DNA of 56,355 nucleotides, from the NCBI GenBank assembly GCA_947627135.1, contig CANQUV010000016.1, positions 1 to 56,355 of the forward strand, in the 5' to 3' direction. Position numbers and translations under genes: made by a program. Of the stretch, positions 34,130 to 43,347 are shown piece after piece; position 1 is the stretch's first letter, and every line of letters begins with the position of its first letter. Below the pieces are notes generated by a model. It worked only from the letters and a program-made list of their open reading frames with translations. It did not search any database and had not been told where the DNA came from. The DNA comes from an uncultured Clostridia bacterium. Lineage in GTDB: Bacteria > Bacillota > Clostridia > Oscillospirales > Acutalibacteraceae.

Positions 34130-35005
34130 CTACTCCTTTTCAGGCAACTCTAAAGTTATTTCACCCAGCTTTGCTGCTCTGAATTCGTCAAGAATCATTG
34201 TTGCAGCACGTTCGGTATCGATTTCTCCGCCTGAAATTAACATTCCTCTTTTTTTACCGATAAATTTCAGCGTTTCATAGCTGTTTTCAGAATTAACTAA
34301 AATATCATCTGTAAGTTTAAATCTCTCCATAAATTTTTGAGGTTTAATTTCAGATAATACTTCGATAAGCCGCATAGCAAGCTGTTCAACATCCATTATC
34401 TGGTCCTTTATTGCACCTGTAAAAGCTAAATGTTCAGCAGTTGTTTGGTCATCAAATTTAGGCCATAAAACTCCGGGAGTATCAAGCAGTTCAAAGTTTT
34501 TAGAAATTGTGTACCATTGATTTCCTCTTGTAACGCCCGGTCTGTCTTCAACCTTGGCTTTTGTCTGCTTAGCAATTTTGTTTATAAATGAAGACTTACC
34601 TACATTTGGAATACCTACTATCATAATTCTTAAAATGGGATTTATCATTCCTTTGTTTTTAAGTGAGTTTAATTTATTGCTTAATACATTGTTAAGAGTT
34701 GGAACAAATTTGTTAATTCCTTTGCCGCTTTTACAGTCAACAGCAATAGCGGATATATTAGATTTTTTTAAATGATCTATCCATTTTTGATTTGATATTT
34801 TATCAGCCATATCACATTTATTAAGCAGAACTACCCTTGGTTTATTCTGAATTAAACTTGCAATATCAGGATTTCTGCTGCTTATAGGAATTCTAGCGTC
34901 TAAAATCTCAACCACTGCATCAACAAGTTTTAATGATGCCTGTATTTTTCTTTTGGTTTTAGTCATGTGACCTGGAAACCATTGAATATTCTGTATTTCT
35001 GACAT
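34130..35005 (-). CDS. ylqF: Ribosome-biogenesis GTPase YlqF/RbgA
   Basis: 291 residues, a circularly permuted GTPase: NKCD (G4) comes before [12 protein letters not shown] (G1) and DTPGVLWP (G3). The opening [13 protein letters not shown] is diagnostic. It is required for 50S maturation. First gene of the ylqF-rnhB-yraN-M19 run. Confidence 0.95.
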   Translation of the reverse strand: MSEIQNIQWFPGHMTKTKRKIQASLKLVDAVVEILDARIPISSRNPDIASLIQNKPRVVLLNKCDMADKISNQKWIDHLKKSNISAIAVDCKSGKGINKFVPTLNNVLSNKLNSLKNKGMINPILRIMIVGIPNVGKSSFINKIAKQTKAKVEDRPGVTRGNQWYTISKNFELLDTPGVLWPKFDDQTTAEHLAFTGAIKDQIMDVEQLAMRLIEVLSEIKPQKFMERFKLTDDILVNSENSYETLKFIGKKRGMLISGGEIDTERAATMILDEFRAAKLGEITLELPEKE

Positions 35006-35136
35006 AATTTCACCTTTAATATAAATATGTAAATATGTTAAGAGGAGCTACAATAAATTCAGTTTATTTGCAATATCCTTAACCTAAATAAGATGTATTC
35101 CCAAATAGCGTCTATCTATGCAGCAACCTTCTCTCC

Positions 35137-35177
35137 AAAAAAAGAACTCATATTCATTATAAAACGAATACGAGTTC
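35137..35177 (-). terminator. lepB terminator
   Basis: Arms 35144-35155 and 35166-35177 pair at 11 of 12 positions (GAACTC...GAGTTC ends), followed on the minus strand by seven T. The rest of the 35006-35197 gap shows no gene. Confidence 0.85.
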
Positions 35178-35197
35178 AAATCAATAATTTTTAATTA

Positions 35198-35821
35198 TTA
35201 TTTAATAAATCCAAAATGATTAAAGGGAAGAAAAACGAATTCAGCCTTTCCAATAATATCAGTTTCGTTAATAAGACCGATTTCTTCATAACGGCTGTCC
35301 AGAGAAACTGATCTGTTATCGCCCATAACAAAAACTTTGCCTTCCGGAATTACATTTGGAATTTCGGTGTTGCCCTTTTTAGTTTCGCCAACTGCATATT
35401 CTTCATCTATTACAACACCGTCAACTACAACTTCTCCTGTCTCAAAGTTAATATCCAGTGTTTGACCGGCAGTTGCAATTACTCTTTTTATAATAGGTCT
35501 TTGAAATTGAGCACCATGACTTATAACAACAACATCTTTATCTTGGGGAGTATAAAACAATTCAGAAACAATTACCTTATCTGAATTTGTTAAAGTGTTC
35601 ATCATCGAATCACCGTCAACATTAATTACTCTGAATCCAAAGGTCAGTAAAACGGCAACTGCAATAAAAGCAATTAAAACACACTGAACCCAATCATAAA
35701 TAATCGATATACTTTTTGAACTATTAGGCTCAATTTGAATTTTATCAGATTTTGAGGCTTTTGACTCTTCCTCGTTTTCATTCATTAGTTTGCTAAGCAA
35801 TTCAATTTTTTCTTCGTCCAT
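35198..35821 (-). CDS. lepB: Signal peptidase I
   Basis: 207 residues from ATG at 35821; the GTG at 35833 is part of the ribosome site GTGAGGA. One membrane helix (about 42-63) is followed by the catalytic Ser72 in GDSMMNTL and Lys112 in PIIKRVIAT; VPEGKVFVMGDNRSVSLDSR is box E. It cleaves signal peptides at the membrane. Confidence 0.95.
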   Translation of the reverse strand: MDEEKIELLSKLMNENEEESKASKSDKIQIEPNSSKSISIIYDWVQCVLIAFIAVAVLLTFGFRVINVDGDSMMNTLTNSDKVIVSELFYTPQDKDVVVISHGAQFQRPIIKRVIATAGQTLDINFETGEVVVDGVVIDEEYAVGETKKGNTEIPNVIPEGKVFVMGDNRSVSLDSRYEEIGLINETDIIGKAEFVFLPFNHFGFIK

Positions 35822-35845
35822 ATTTTTCCTCACAAGAAATATAGT

Positions 35846-35870
35846 AAAAAAGGGACTTTTATAAGTCCCT
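35846..35870 (-). terminator. rplS terminator
   Basis: AGGGACTT (35851-35858) pairs with AAGTCCCT (35863-35870), 4-nt loop, followed by six T on the minus strand. It would reduce read-through from rplS to lepB. Confidence 0.85.
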
Positions 35871-35875
35871 CAATA

Positions 35876-36223
35876 TTATTTTGAAATCTGTTCTTTAACC
35901 TTAGCGGCTTTACCAACTCTGTCACGAAGATAATAAAGTTTGCTTCTTCTAACTTTACCGTAACGAACAACCTGAACATCTTTAACATTTGGTGAATGAA
36001 GCGGGAATACTCTTTCAACACCAACGCCATAAGAAATTCGTCTGACAGTAAAGGTTTCAGCAATACCGCTGCCTTTTTTGGCGATAACTGTACCTTCAAA
36101 CATTTGGATTCTTTCTCTTTCTCCTTCACGAATGTTTACAGAAACCTTAACTGTATCACCAACACTGAATTTAGGTGTTTCAGATTTCATACATTCTGAA
36201 GAAATTGTTTTTAATGCGTCCAT
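35876..36223 (-). CDS. rplS: 50S ribosomal protein L19
   Basis: 115 residues from ATG at 36223, preceded by [36 protein letters not shown] sequence and [34 protein letters not shown] are diagnostic. L19 lies at the 30S-50S interface. A ~118-nt structured leader suggests feedback control. Confidence 0.97.
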   Translation of the reverse strand: MDALKTISSECMKSETPKFSVGDTVKVSVNIREGERERIQMFEGTVIAKKGSGIAETFTVRRISYGVGVERVFPLHSPNVKDVQVVRYGKVRRSKLYYLRDRVGKAAKVKEQISK

Positions 36224-36341
36224 TTTATTTCCTCCTATTATTTTCAGATATTCGTACAACAATGCAGAGGACTATCCGCTTCAAAATTACGGTATAACCG
36301 TTATTTGAACCCCATTGGCAAAGCCAACGGTTTCCAAATGC
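36224..36341 (-). promoter_or_regulatory. rplS leader, candidate L19 autoregulatory structure
   Basis: A ~118-nt leader with two hairpins on the minus strand: CGTTGGC/GCCAATG and ACGGT/ACCGT. Firmicute rplS genes often carry an L19 leader of this kind; position and structure fit, but the consensus was not compared. Confidence 0.45.
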
Positions 36342-36347
36342 CTATTA

Positions 36348-36376
36348 ATATTAACATACTTTTCTAAAAATTGCAA
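36348..36376 (-). promoter_or_regulatory. rplS promoter
   Basis: Minus strand TTGCAA (36371-36376), 17-nt spacer, TAATAT (36348-36353) with TGT extension. The -35 lies in the loop of an 11-bp inverted repeat (36360-36370 and 36382-36392) that may terminate the upstream gene. Confidence 0.65.
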
Positions 36377-36403
36377 GTCTTTTTTTAGAAAAAAGAAATA
36401 TTA

Positions 36404-37327
36404 TTATCCTAATTTTTCGAGCTTATCAATATATTCCCTAAAATAATCGGGAAGCATTGAATCAAAAAATAAATACTCATTATTTCTTGGATGAATAAAA
36501 CCTATTTTTTTTGCGTGAAGACATTGACCCTCAAAGTTAAATTTTTCTTTTGTTTTATATCCGTAAACATCATCACCGCATACAGGATGTCCTATGTATG
36601 CTAAATGTACCCTTATTTGATGAGTCCTGCCGGTTTCCAATATACACTTTATATGGGTATGTCCCAAGTAATTTTTAATTACTTCATAATGAGTAACGGC
36701 GCTTTTTGAATTTTTATCTATTACGCACATTTTCTTTCTATCATTGGGATTTCTTCCGATAGGAGCATCTATAACGCCTTTATTATCTTTAAAATTACCA
36801 AACACCACTGCTTCATATTCTCTTGTAAAGCTGTGTTCTTTAATCTGTTCAGCTAAAAAGTTATGAGCAAAATCATTTTTTGCAACAATTAAAAGTCCGC
36901 TTGTATTTTTATCAATTCTATGAACTATTCCAGGTCTTAAAATACCATTTATTCCAGATAGACTGTCTTTACAATGATATAATAAAGCATTAACCAGTGT
37001 ACCGCTGTAATTTCCCGCCGCAGGGTGAACAACCATACCTTTCGGTTTATTTACAACAAGCAGGTCTTCATCTTCATAAACAATATCCAAAGGAATATTT
37101 TCAGCTTCCGCTTTATATTCAACAGGATTGGGAATTTTTACAATTATTAAATCATTTATACATATTTTGTATTTTTTATTAGATAACTTATTATTAACAA
37201 AAACATTTCCGTTTTTAATAAGCTGTACTATCATATTTCTTGAACAGTTGTCAATTTTTAAAGATAAAAATTTATCAATTCTTTCCCCTGCATCAGTTTC
37301 AGTAACTTTAATCTCAATTTTATTCAT
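36404..37327 (-). CDS. RluA/RluD-family pseudouridine synthase
   Basis: 307 residues with an N-terminal S4 RNA-binding domain (ERIDKFLSLKIDNCSRNMIVQLIKNG, split by turns) and catalytic motif HRIDKNTSGLLIVAK containing the essential Asp. LETGRTHQIRVHLAYIGHP is a family marker. It probably modifies 23S rRNA, as RluD does, but RNA target is not certain. It overlaps lspA by 8 bp, the usual lspA-rluD arrangement. Confidence 0.92.
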   Translation of the reverse strand: MNKIEIKVTETDAGERIDKFLSLKIDNCSRNMIVQLIKNGNVFVNNKLSNKKYKICINDLIIVKIPNPVEYKAEAENIPLDIVYEDEDLLVVNKPKGMVVHPAAGNYSGTLVNALLYHCKDSLSGINGILRPGIVHRIDKNTSGLLIVAKNDFAHNFLAEQIKEHSFTREYEAVVFGNFKDNKGVIDAPIGRNPNDRKKMCVIDKNSKSAVTHYEVIKNYLGHTHIKCILETGRTHQIRVHLAYIGHPVCGDDVYGYKTKEKFNFEGQCLHAKKIGFIHPRNNEYLFFDSMLPDYFREYIDKLEKLG

Positions 37328-37799
37328 CAGATTCTACCTTTTTCTTGTTTTTCAAAAAGTCTGAATAAAAAACAAGGTATATAACCAGTAAAACAGTACC
37401 TGCTGTAATACAATAATCGGCAAAGTTGCAAACAGGAGAAAAAAATGACAAACTTAAATAATCTACAACATATCCAAAGAAAATTCTGTCAATTAAATTT
37501 CCTATTCCTCCGCCAATTAAAAGTATTGCAGATACTATAAATAACTTATTTTTAATTTTATTTTTTAAAACAATATAGATAAGTATTACAACTATTATTA
37601 AAGTAAATACAATAAACACCCATCTCATATTAGACATAATTCCAAAGGCAGCACCTTTATTTTCCAAATAAGTTAGTGAAAACAAGCCGGGTATCACATC
37701 AACAGAACCTATAGGTTTTAAAAAAGATGAAACCCAAAATTTAATTAATTGATCTATACCTGCAATAATTGCGGCAGATAGCAGTACAATAAAAGGCAT
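37320..37799 (-). CDS. lspA: Lipoprotein signal peptidase
   Basis: 159 residues from ATG at 37799 with AGGAGG upstream. Four membrane helices; catalytic Asp residues in GNLIDR and FNFADYCI-type NFADYC. It removes signal peptides from prolipoproteins. Its ribosome site follows directly on the ileS terminator. Confidence 0.94.
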   Translation of the reverse strand: MPFIVLLSAAIIAGIDQLIKFWVSSFLKPIGSVDVIPGLFSLTYLENKGAAFGIMSNMRWVFIVFTLIIVVILIYIVLKNKIKNKLFIVSAILLIGGGIGNLIDRIFFGYVVDYLSLSFFSPVCNFADYCITAGTVLLVIYLVFYSDFLKNKKKVESDE

Positions 37800-37812
37800 A
37801 TTTCCTCCTGTG

Positions 37813-37844
37813 AAAAATCGGTGTAACAAACAGCTACACCGATT
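37813..37844 (-). terminator. ileS terminator
   Basis: AATCGGTGTA (37816-37825) pairs perfectly with TACACCGATT (37835-37844), then five T on the minus strand. A second, pure-AT 10-bp inverted repeat lies at 37860-37883. Confidence 0.8.
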
Positions 37845-37902
37845 TGTAATAATCCAAGTTTTAATATTTAATAAAATATTAAATCAATCCATAGATTAAT
37901 AA

Positions 37903-40671
37903 TTACTTTAAGATTTCGCAACAGCGTGAACAAAGTGTAGGATGTTCTCTGTTTTCTCCTACTGTTTCACTGATACTCCAACATCTTTCACATTTTCCGC
38001 CATTTGCTTTTTCTATTTCAATTTTAATTTCTTCTGTATCACCTTCAGCAATATTTACAGAAGATACGATAAATGCAGCAGCTAACTCATCATTAACAGA
38101 TGAAATAAATTTATAAGCCTCACCGCCGGCGGAAAGATTGACAACAGCCTCAAGGGAAGACTTAATTGTTTTATTTTTAATGAAAGTTTCCAGAGTCTTC
38201 TTAACACTGTCTCTTAACTGGTGAATTCTGTCCCATTTAGCCATAAATCCGTCATCAACAGATATATCAACTTGCTCAGGCATATCGGTAAATACAATAT
38301 TTTCAGAATTATCATTTTTGCTATGAGGCATATATTCCCAAATTTCATCGGAAGTATATGCAAGAATAGGACTAATCATTCTTGTCATGGCATCAACAAT
38401 AGTATAAATGACCGTTTGAGCAGCTCTTCTTGAAATGCTTTCAGCTTTTTCAGTATAAAGTCTGTCTTTTAAAACATCAAGATAGAAGTTTGACATATCA
38501 ACTACACAAAAATTATGAATGCTGTGATAAACTTGATGAAATTCATATTTATCATAAGCTGTTTTAACCTTATTAATAAGTTCATTAAGCTTAACAAGCG
38601 CCCATTTATCAATAGGATAAAGTTCATTAACATTAACTTTATCAGTATCAGGGTCAAAATCATAAAGATTGCCTAAAATATATCTGGCTGTATTTCTGAT
38701 TTTTCTGTAAGATTCAGATAATTGTTTTAAAATATCTTTAGAAATTCTGATATCTGCATGATAGTCTGAAGAGGCAACCCAAAGTCTTAAAATATCTGCA
38801 CCGTACTGGTCAATAATTTCTTGAGGCTCAATACCGTTTCCTAAAGATTTACTCATTTTTCTGCCTTCACCGTCAACTACCCAGCCGTGAGTTAAAACAG
38901 TCTTATAAGGAGCTGTTCCCTGTGTTGCAACTGAGGTTAAAAGTGATGATTGGAACCAGCCTCTGTATTGGTCAGCACCTTCTAAATACAAATCTGCCGG
39001 AAAATTAAGGTACGGTCTTTTCTGTATAACGGCAGCATAAGATGAACCGCTGTCAAACCATACATCCATAATATCTTTTTCTTTAGTAAAATGTTTGCAG
39101 CCGCATTTTGGACATTTAATTCCGTCGGGTAATATTTCGTCAGCTTCATGAGTGTACCAAGCGTTTGAACCTTCTTTTTCAAATAAATCAGCAACAGCAT
39201 TCATGGCGTCTTTATCAATTAAAGCTTCACCGCATTCTTCACAGTAGAAAATAGGAATTGGCACACCCCATTTTCTCTGTCTTGAAATACACCAGTCTTT
39301 GCGCTCTTTGACCATTGAGGTGATCCTATCTTTACCCCATGCAGGAATCCATTCAACATTTTGAATTGCTTTAACTGCTTCATCTTTAAAATCATCAACA
39401 GAACAGAACCATTGGTCGGTAGCTCTAAATAATACTGGATTTTTACATCTCCAACAGTGAGGATACTGGTGAATGATTTTCTTAAGTGCAAATAATGAAC
39501 CTGTTTCATTAAGATACATGGCAATAGGTTTGTTTGCGTCTTCAGTTTTCAAGCCTGCAAATTGACCTGCTTCTTCAGTAAGTACACCGTCCGCGTTAAC
39601 AGGAACAATGATAGGAATTTCAGGATAATTTCTGCATACTATATAGTCGTCGACACCGTGTCCGGGAGCTGTATGTACACAGCCTGTACCACTTTCAAGA
39701 GTTACATGGTCGCCGACAATTACCAGCGACTGTCTGTCAAGGAACGGGTGTTGGGTTTTCATATATTCAAGTTCACTGCCTTTAATTGTAGCAACTACTT
39801 CATAATTGCTCAATTCAGCAACTTCCATAGCAGATTTATAAAGTTCTTCTGCCATAATATAGTATTCATCATTACATTTAACAACTGAATAGTTAAACTG
39901 CGGACCGACGCAAATTGCTACATTTGCGGGTAAGGTCCATGTAGTAGTTGTCCATATTACAAAATAAGCTTTTGCAGGATCAATACCAAGGGCAGAAAGC
40001 TTTCCCAGATCGTCTGTTACATTAAATTTAACATAGATTGAATGGCAAGGGTCTTCAGCATACTCAATTTCTGCTTCTGCGAGAGCAGTTTTACAGTCAG
40101 AACACCAGTAAACAGGCTTTAACCCCTTATAAATATAACCTTTACAAGCCATTTCAGAGAAAATTCTGATTTGAGTAGCTTCAAACTCAGGTAAAAGGGT
40201 AATATAAGGATTATTCCACTCTCCCAAACCGCCTAAACGCTTAAATTGTTTTCTTTGGTCATCAATATATCCTAAAGCAAATTCACTGCATATTTTACGA
40301 AGTTCCAAATCATCAATTGTTGCTGAATTGCCTACTCCGGCTTTAGCTCTTGCTTTAAGCTCGGTTGGAAGTCCGTGAGTATCCCAGCCGGGAACATAAG
40401 GAGCTTTAAATCCCGCCATATTTTTATATCTGACAATAATATCCTTTAAAACCTTGTTTAATGCAGTTCCAAGGTGAATATTACCGTTAGCATACGGAGG
40501 ACCGTCATGAAGAATAAATAACGGTTTACCTTCGTTTTTTTTCATTAGTTTTTCATATACCTTGCTATCTTCCCATTTCTGCAAAGTAACAGGCTCACTT
40601 TTAGGTAAGCCTGCTCTCATAGGAAATTCTGTTTTAGGAAGATTAAGTGTGGAATTATAATCTTGGGACAT
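37903..40671 (-). CDS. ileS: Isoleucyl-tRNA synthetase
   Basis: 922 residues, class I. PPYANGNIHLG (58-68) is the HIGH motif, KMSKSLGN the second signature; the CP1 editing domain is present (TTTTWTLPANVA, GTGCVHTAPGHG). A C-terminal zinc finger CERCW...CSRC marks the bacterial type. Only 38 bp separate it from divIVA, and no T-box leader is present, so its expression depends on the upstream operon. Confidence 0.97.
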   Translation of the reverse strand: MSQDYNSTLNLPKTEFPMRAGLPKSEPVTLQKWEDSKVYEKLMKKNEGKPLFILHDGPPYANGNIHLGTALNKVLKDIIVRYKNMAGFKAPYVPGWDTHGLPTELKARAKAGVGNSATIDDLELRKICSEFALGYIDDQRKQFKRLGGLGEWNNPYITLLPEFEATQIRIFSEMACKGYIYKGLKPVYWCSDCKTALAEAEIEYAEDPCHSIYVKFNVTDDLGKLSALGIDPAKAYFVIWTTTTWTLPANVAICVGPQFNYSVVKCNDEYYIMAEELYKSAMEVAELSNYEVVATIKGSELEYMKTQHPFLDRQSLVIVGDHVTLESGTGCVHTAPGHGVDDYIVCRNYPEIPIIVPVNADGVLTEEAGQFAGLKTEDANKPIAMYLNETGSLFALKKIIHQYPHCWRCKNPVLFRATDQWFCSVDDFKDEAVKAIQNVEWIPAWGKDRITSMVKERKDWCISRQRKWGVPIPIFYCEECGEALIDKDAMNAVADLFEKEGSNAWYTHEADEILPDGIKCPKCGCKHFTKEKDIMDVWFDSGSSYAAVIQKRPYLNFPADLYLEGADQYRGWFQSSLLTSVATQGTAPYKTVLTHGWVVDGEGRKMSKSLGNGIEPQEIIDQYGADILRLWVASSDYHADIRISKDILKQLSESYRKIRNTARYILGNLYDFDPDTDKVNVNELYPIDKWALVKLNELINKVKTAYDKYEFHQVYHSIHNFCVVDMSNFYLDVLKDRLYTEKAESISRRAAQTVIYTIVDAMTRMISPILAYTSDEIWEYMPHSKNDNSENIVFTDMPEQVDISVDDGFMAKWDRIHQLRDSVKKTLETFIKNKTIKSSLEAVVNLSAGGEAYKFISSVNDELAAAFIVSSVNIAEGDTEEIKIEIEKANGGKCERCWSISETVGENREHPTLCSRCCEILK

Positions 40672-40709
40672 AATCCTAACCCTCTCTAATAAATTAATAT
40701 TTATGCAAA

Positions 40710-41396
40710 TTAATCTTCGCCTACATCATAATTATCGCCAAATTTAAGGTTATCAAACTTTTTTGGACGATTAGTCATTTCTTCATCATCAAGGTTTGCA
40801 CTTGATGTTTCATCGGTTGAAAGTGGTTCTTTCTCAATCTCTTGAGCTTTATTTTCAGCCTCAGAATCCTTTTCAGTTATTTCAAATTCAGAAACTGATT
40901 TTGTAGGATATTTTTGATTCAGTTCCTGCTTTTTATCATAAAGTTCAACAGCTGTCGGAAAATCTTCGATAGATTGCAGATGTTTTTCATAAAGTGCCTT
41001 TAATTCTTCTCTTAACTGCACTGCATCTGTTTTTAACTGAAGATAATTATCTTTTTCCTTTGCAGTTAAACCGTTGGTTTCAATTAAAAGCTTTTGTGCT
41101 TTAGCTTCTGCCTCTCTTAATATGGCAGATGCTTTTTCTTTAGCTTCTCTTATAGAAGCGTCAGCTACTTTTTGTGATGCAAGCAAAGCATTTCTTACTG
41201 TTTCTTCGTCAGCTCTATACTGCTCTACTCTTGTGGCAAGAATATCCATTTTTCTTACCAAATCTGCTTTTTCTTTTTTTGCCTGTTCAAAAGAAACGAT
41301 TACTTCGTCAATAAATGCGTTGACATCTTCAGGGTTATAACCATTGACTCTTGCTTTTCTGAAACTGACATTTTTAATTTCTTCAATTGTTAACAT
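40710..41396 (-). CDS. divIVA: DivIVA-domain cell-division/polarity protein
   Basis: 228 residues from ATG at 41396 (AGGAG 8 nt upstream; the GTG at 41405 is too close to it). The N-terminal DivIVA domain (MLTIEEIKNVSFRKARVNGYNPEDVNAFIDEV, split) is followed by long coiled coils to about 160 and an acidic disordered tail. It binds curved membrane at septum and poles. Located after ylmH in the ylmE-sepF-ylmH-divIVA block. Confidence 0.93.
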   Translation of the reverse strand: MLTIEEIKNVSFRKARVNGYNPEDVNAFIDEVIVSFEQAKKEKADLVRKMDILATRVEQYRADEETVRNALLASQKVADASIREAKEKASAILREAEAKAQKLLIETNGLTAKEKDNYLQLKTDAVQLREELKALYEKHLQSIEDFPTAVELYDKKQELNQKYPTKSVSEFEITEKDSEAENKAQEIEKEPLSTDETSSANLDDEEMTNRPKKFDNLKFGDNYDVGED

Positions 41397-41407
41397 TCCA
41401 AACACTC

Positions 41408-42190
41408 CTATCTAATGAATTGAACCGATAATTTAAGGCGTCCTTTTTTTGTTTCGCCAATTAAATTCTTAATAACACATTTTCCGTACTTTCTTACAGA
41501 TATAATATCGTTTTCCCTGACTTTTTTGCTTAATGAAGTACATGGCGAATAATTTAACATAACCAATCCCTGTGAAATCAGCTTTTGTGCCTTTTCTCTG
41601 CTTACTTTAGCAAAAACAGCCACAATTGAATCAAGTCTTAAAGAGGAAATAGTAACAAATTCTTCATTAAACTCTTTCTTTACAGGTAAGTTTTTTAAAT
41701 CAGCATCAGATATTTTAACACCAACTCCGCCGATTTTATCAATCTGAGTAATTATGTAGTCCTTAATTTCTGACTTTACAAAAACAACAGCTCTACCCTC
41801 GTCAATTAAAATATCACCTACTGTATCTCTTTCAATTCCAAGAGACATTATAGTGCCTAAAAAGTCCCTATGAGAAAGTTTGTCTGATTTTCTGTAAGAA
41901 AACTCAATAGCAGATACAGGGACATCTTCACATAAGAAATCTTTGTATAAAGCACAAAGCAATTTTCTTTGGGAGTTTTCGTATCCTCCCCAAAAGCAAA
42001 AATCATAATCGGACTTTTTTAAATATTCTTCAGCAAAAAATATTTCTGCTTCATTCAAAAAACCCAGATAACAATTCTTATGTCTCGTTAATGACAAATA
42101 AAATGTATCTTCCAGCTTTGAAATCAGTAAATTATTTTTAGTATTATCAGAAATATACACCGCTGTTTTCAAGTTCGTCAAGTAAATCAT
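41408..42190 (-). CDS. ylmH: YlmH, S4-domain RNA-binding protein
   Basis: 260 residues as drawn. The family's N-terminal domain and a C-terminal S4 domain (LRLDSIVAVFAKVSREKAQKLISQGLVMLNY) are clear; HRDFLGTIMSLGIERDTVGDI is typical. YlmH homologues have recently been linked to rescue of stalled ribosomes. The ATG start overlaps sepF by 44 bp; a GTG at about 42160 with fewer extra residues is also possible. Confidence 0.88.
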   Translation of the reverse strand: MIYLTNLKTAVYISDNTKNNLLISKLEDTFYLSLTRHKNCYLGFLNEAEIFFAEEYLKKSDYDFCFWGGYENSQRKLLCALYKDFLCEDVPVSAIEFSYRKSDKLSHRDFLGTIMSLGIERDTVGDILIDEGRAVVFVKSEIKDYIITQIDKIGGVGVKISDADLKNLPVKKEFNEEFVTISSLRLDSIVAVFAKVSREKAQKLISQGLVMLNYSPCTSLSKKVRENDIISVRKYGKCVIKNLIGETKKGRLKLSVQFIR

Positions 42191-42620
42191 CGCCGGTTAA
42201 ATCTACATTATTGGGAATAATGATAAAAGTGCTTGTAGCAACTTTTTTGATTTTACCGTTATGTGCATAAGCCACACCGCTTAAAAAGTCAATGATTCTT
42301 CTTGACATATCCTTATTTGTATCTTCAAGGTTTAATACAACAGTATGAGTGTTTATAAGCTCGTCTGCTATTGTACGGGTTTCTTCACCAAATCTTTCAG
42401 GTTTGAAAATTGCCACCTGTAATTTTGCAGTAGCATTTATATTTACAACCTTACTTCTTCTTGGAGAAGTATAATCAACAGCCTCTGTTCTTCTGCCGTT
42501 TTTTTCTTCATATTCCTCCGGTTCATCTGCTCCTTCGTCAGCATAACCGTACTCATCATATTCGTACTCATCGTCGGGAGCGTCCCACATTCTTTTAAAC
42601 TTATCTACAAATCCAGCCAT
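42147..42620 (-). CDS. sepF: SepF, FtsZ-anchoring division protein
   Basis: 157 residues from ATG at 42620 with AAGGAGG upstream. The N-terminal membrane-binding helix MAGFVDKFKRMW is followed by an acidic linker and the SepF core (KLQVAIFKPERFGEETRTIADELINTHTVVLNLEDTNKDMSRRIIDFLSG, interrupted here by strands). It tethers FtsZ filaments to the membrane. Confidence 0.95.
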   Translation of the reverse strand: MAGFVDKFKRMWDAPDDEYEYDEYGYADEGADEPEEYEEKNGRRTEAVDYTSPRRSKVVNINATAKLQVAIFKPERFGEETRTIADELINTHTVVLNLEDTNKDMSRRIIDFLSGVAYAHNGKIKKVATSTFIIIPNNVDLTGDDLLDELENSGVYF

Positions 42621-42633
42621 TTTATATTCCTCC

Positions 42634-43347
42634 TTATATTGCATAGTTTCTTGCACCAAACAGTGAAGATCCTATTCTAACCATTGTCGCACCTTCCAAA
42701 ATTGCTTCGTAATAATCGGAAGACATACCCATAGACAATATTTCCATAGATATATTATCTATTTTTTTACCCGATATGTCAATGAATATATTATGCATTT
42801 TATTAAAAAATTTACAAATTTTCTGTTTATTTTCACAAATTGGAGGTATGGTCATTAATCCTTTGACGGAGATATTGCTCATTTGAGATATTTTATAGAG
42901 CAAGTCCTCTGTCATTTCGGGCATTACTCCTGATTTATTTTCTTCTCTTCCGATATTAACTTCTACTAAAACATTTGATACTATATTTTTTGCAGCAGAC
43001 TGTTTTGAAATTTCTTTTGCTAGTTTAACAGAATCAACTGATTGAATCAAATCAACTTTATCAACAATTTGCTTTACTTTATTTGTCTGCAAGTGTCCTA
43101 TAAATTGTAAAGATGCATTTTTTAAATCGTAATGCTCATACTTTTGTAAAAGCTCCTGTACCTTATTTTCTCCAATGTATTTTAGACCAAGTGAAATTGC
43201 ATAGTTTATAACATCTGCTGAAACCGTTTTTGTAGCGGACAAGAATATAATATCCTCTCTTTTTCTGCCGGATTTAACGGCTGCTTCCGTTATTCTTTCT
43301 TCTATTTTTTTATAATTATACTCTACATCAGCTAACAATTTTTCCAT
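42634..43347 (-). CDS. YggS-family PLP homeostasis protein (YlmE)
   Basis: 237 residues, single-domain fold-type III PLP protein. The cofactor Lys is in FLSATKTV near residue 36; FIGHLQTNKVK, VLVEVNIGREENKSGV and LSMGMSSDYYEAI are family motifs. It buffers pyridoxal phosphate rather than catalysing a known reaction. It overlaps the upstream HlyD-like gene by 20 bp. Confidence 0.93.
   Translation of the reverse strand: MEKLLADVEYNYKKIEERITEAAVKSGRKREDIIFLSATKTVSADVINYAISLGLKYIGENKVQELLQKYEHYDLKNASLQFIGHLQTNKVKQIVDKVDLIQSVDSVKLAKEISKQSAAKNIVSNVLVEVNIGREENKSGVMPEMTEDLLYKISQMSNISVKGLMTIPPICENKQKICKFFNKMHNIFIDISGKKIDNISMEILSMGMSSDYYEAILEGATMVRIGSSLFGARNYAI

Noticed and set aside
40672..40709. T-box riboswitch upstream of ileS
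   Set aside because: The gap is only 38 bp and has no specifier stem, T-box sequence or terminator.
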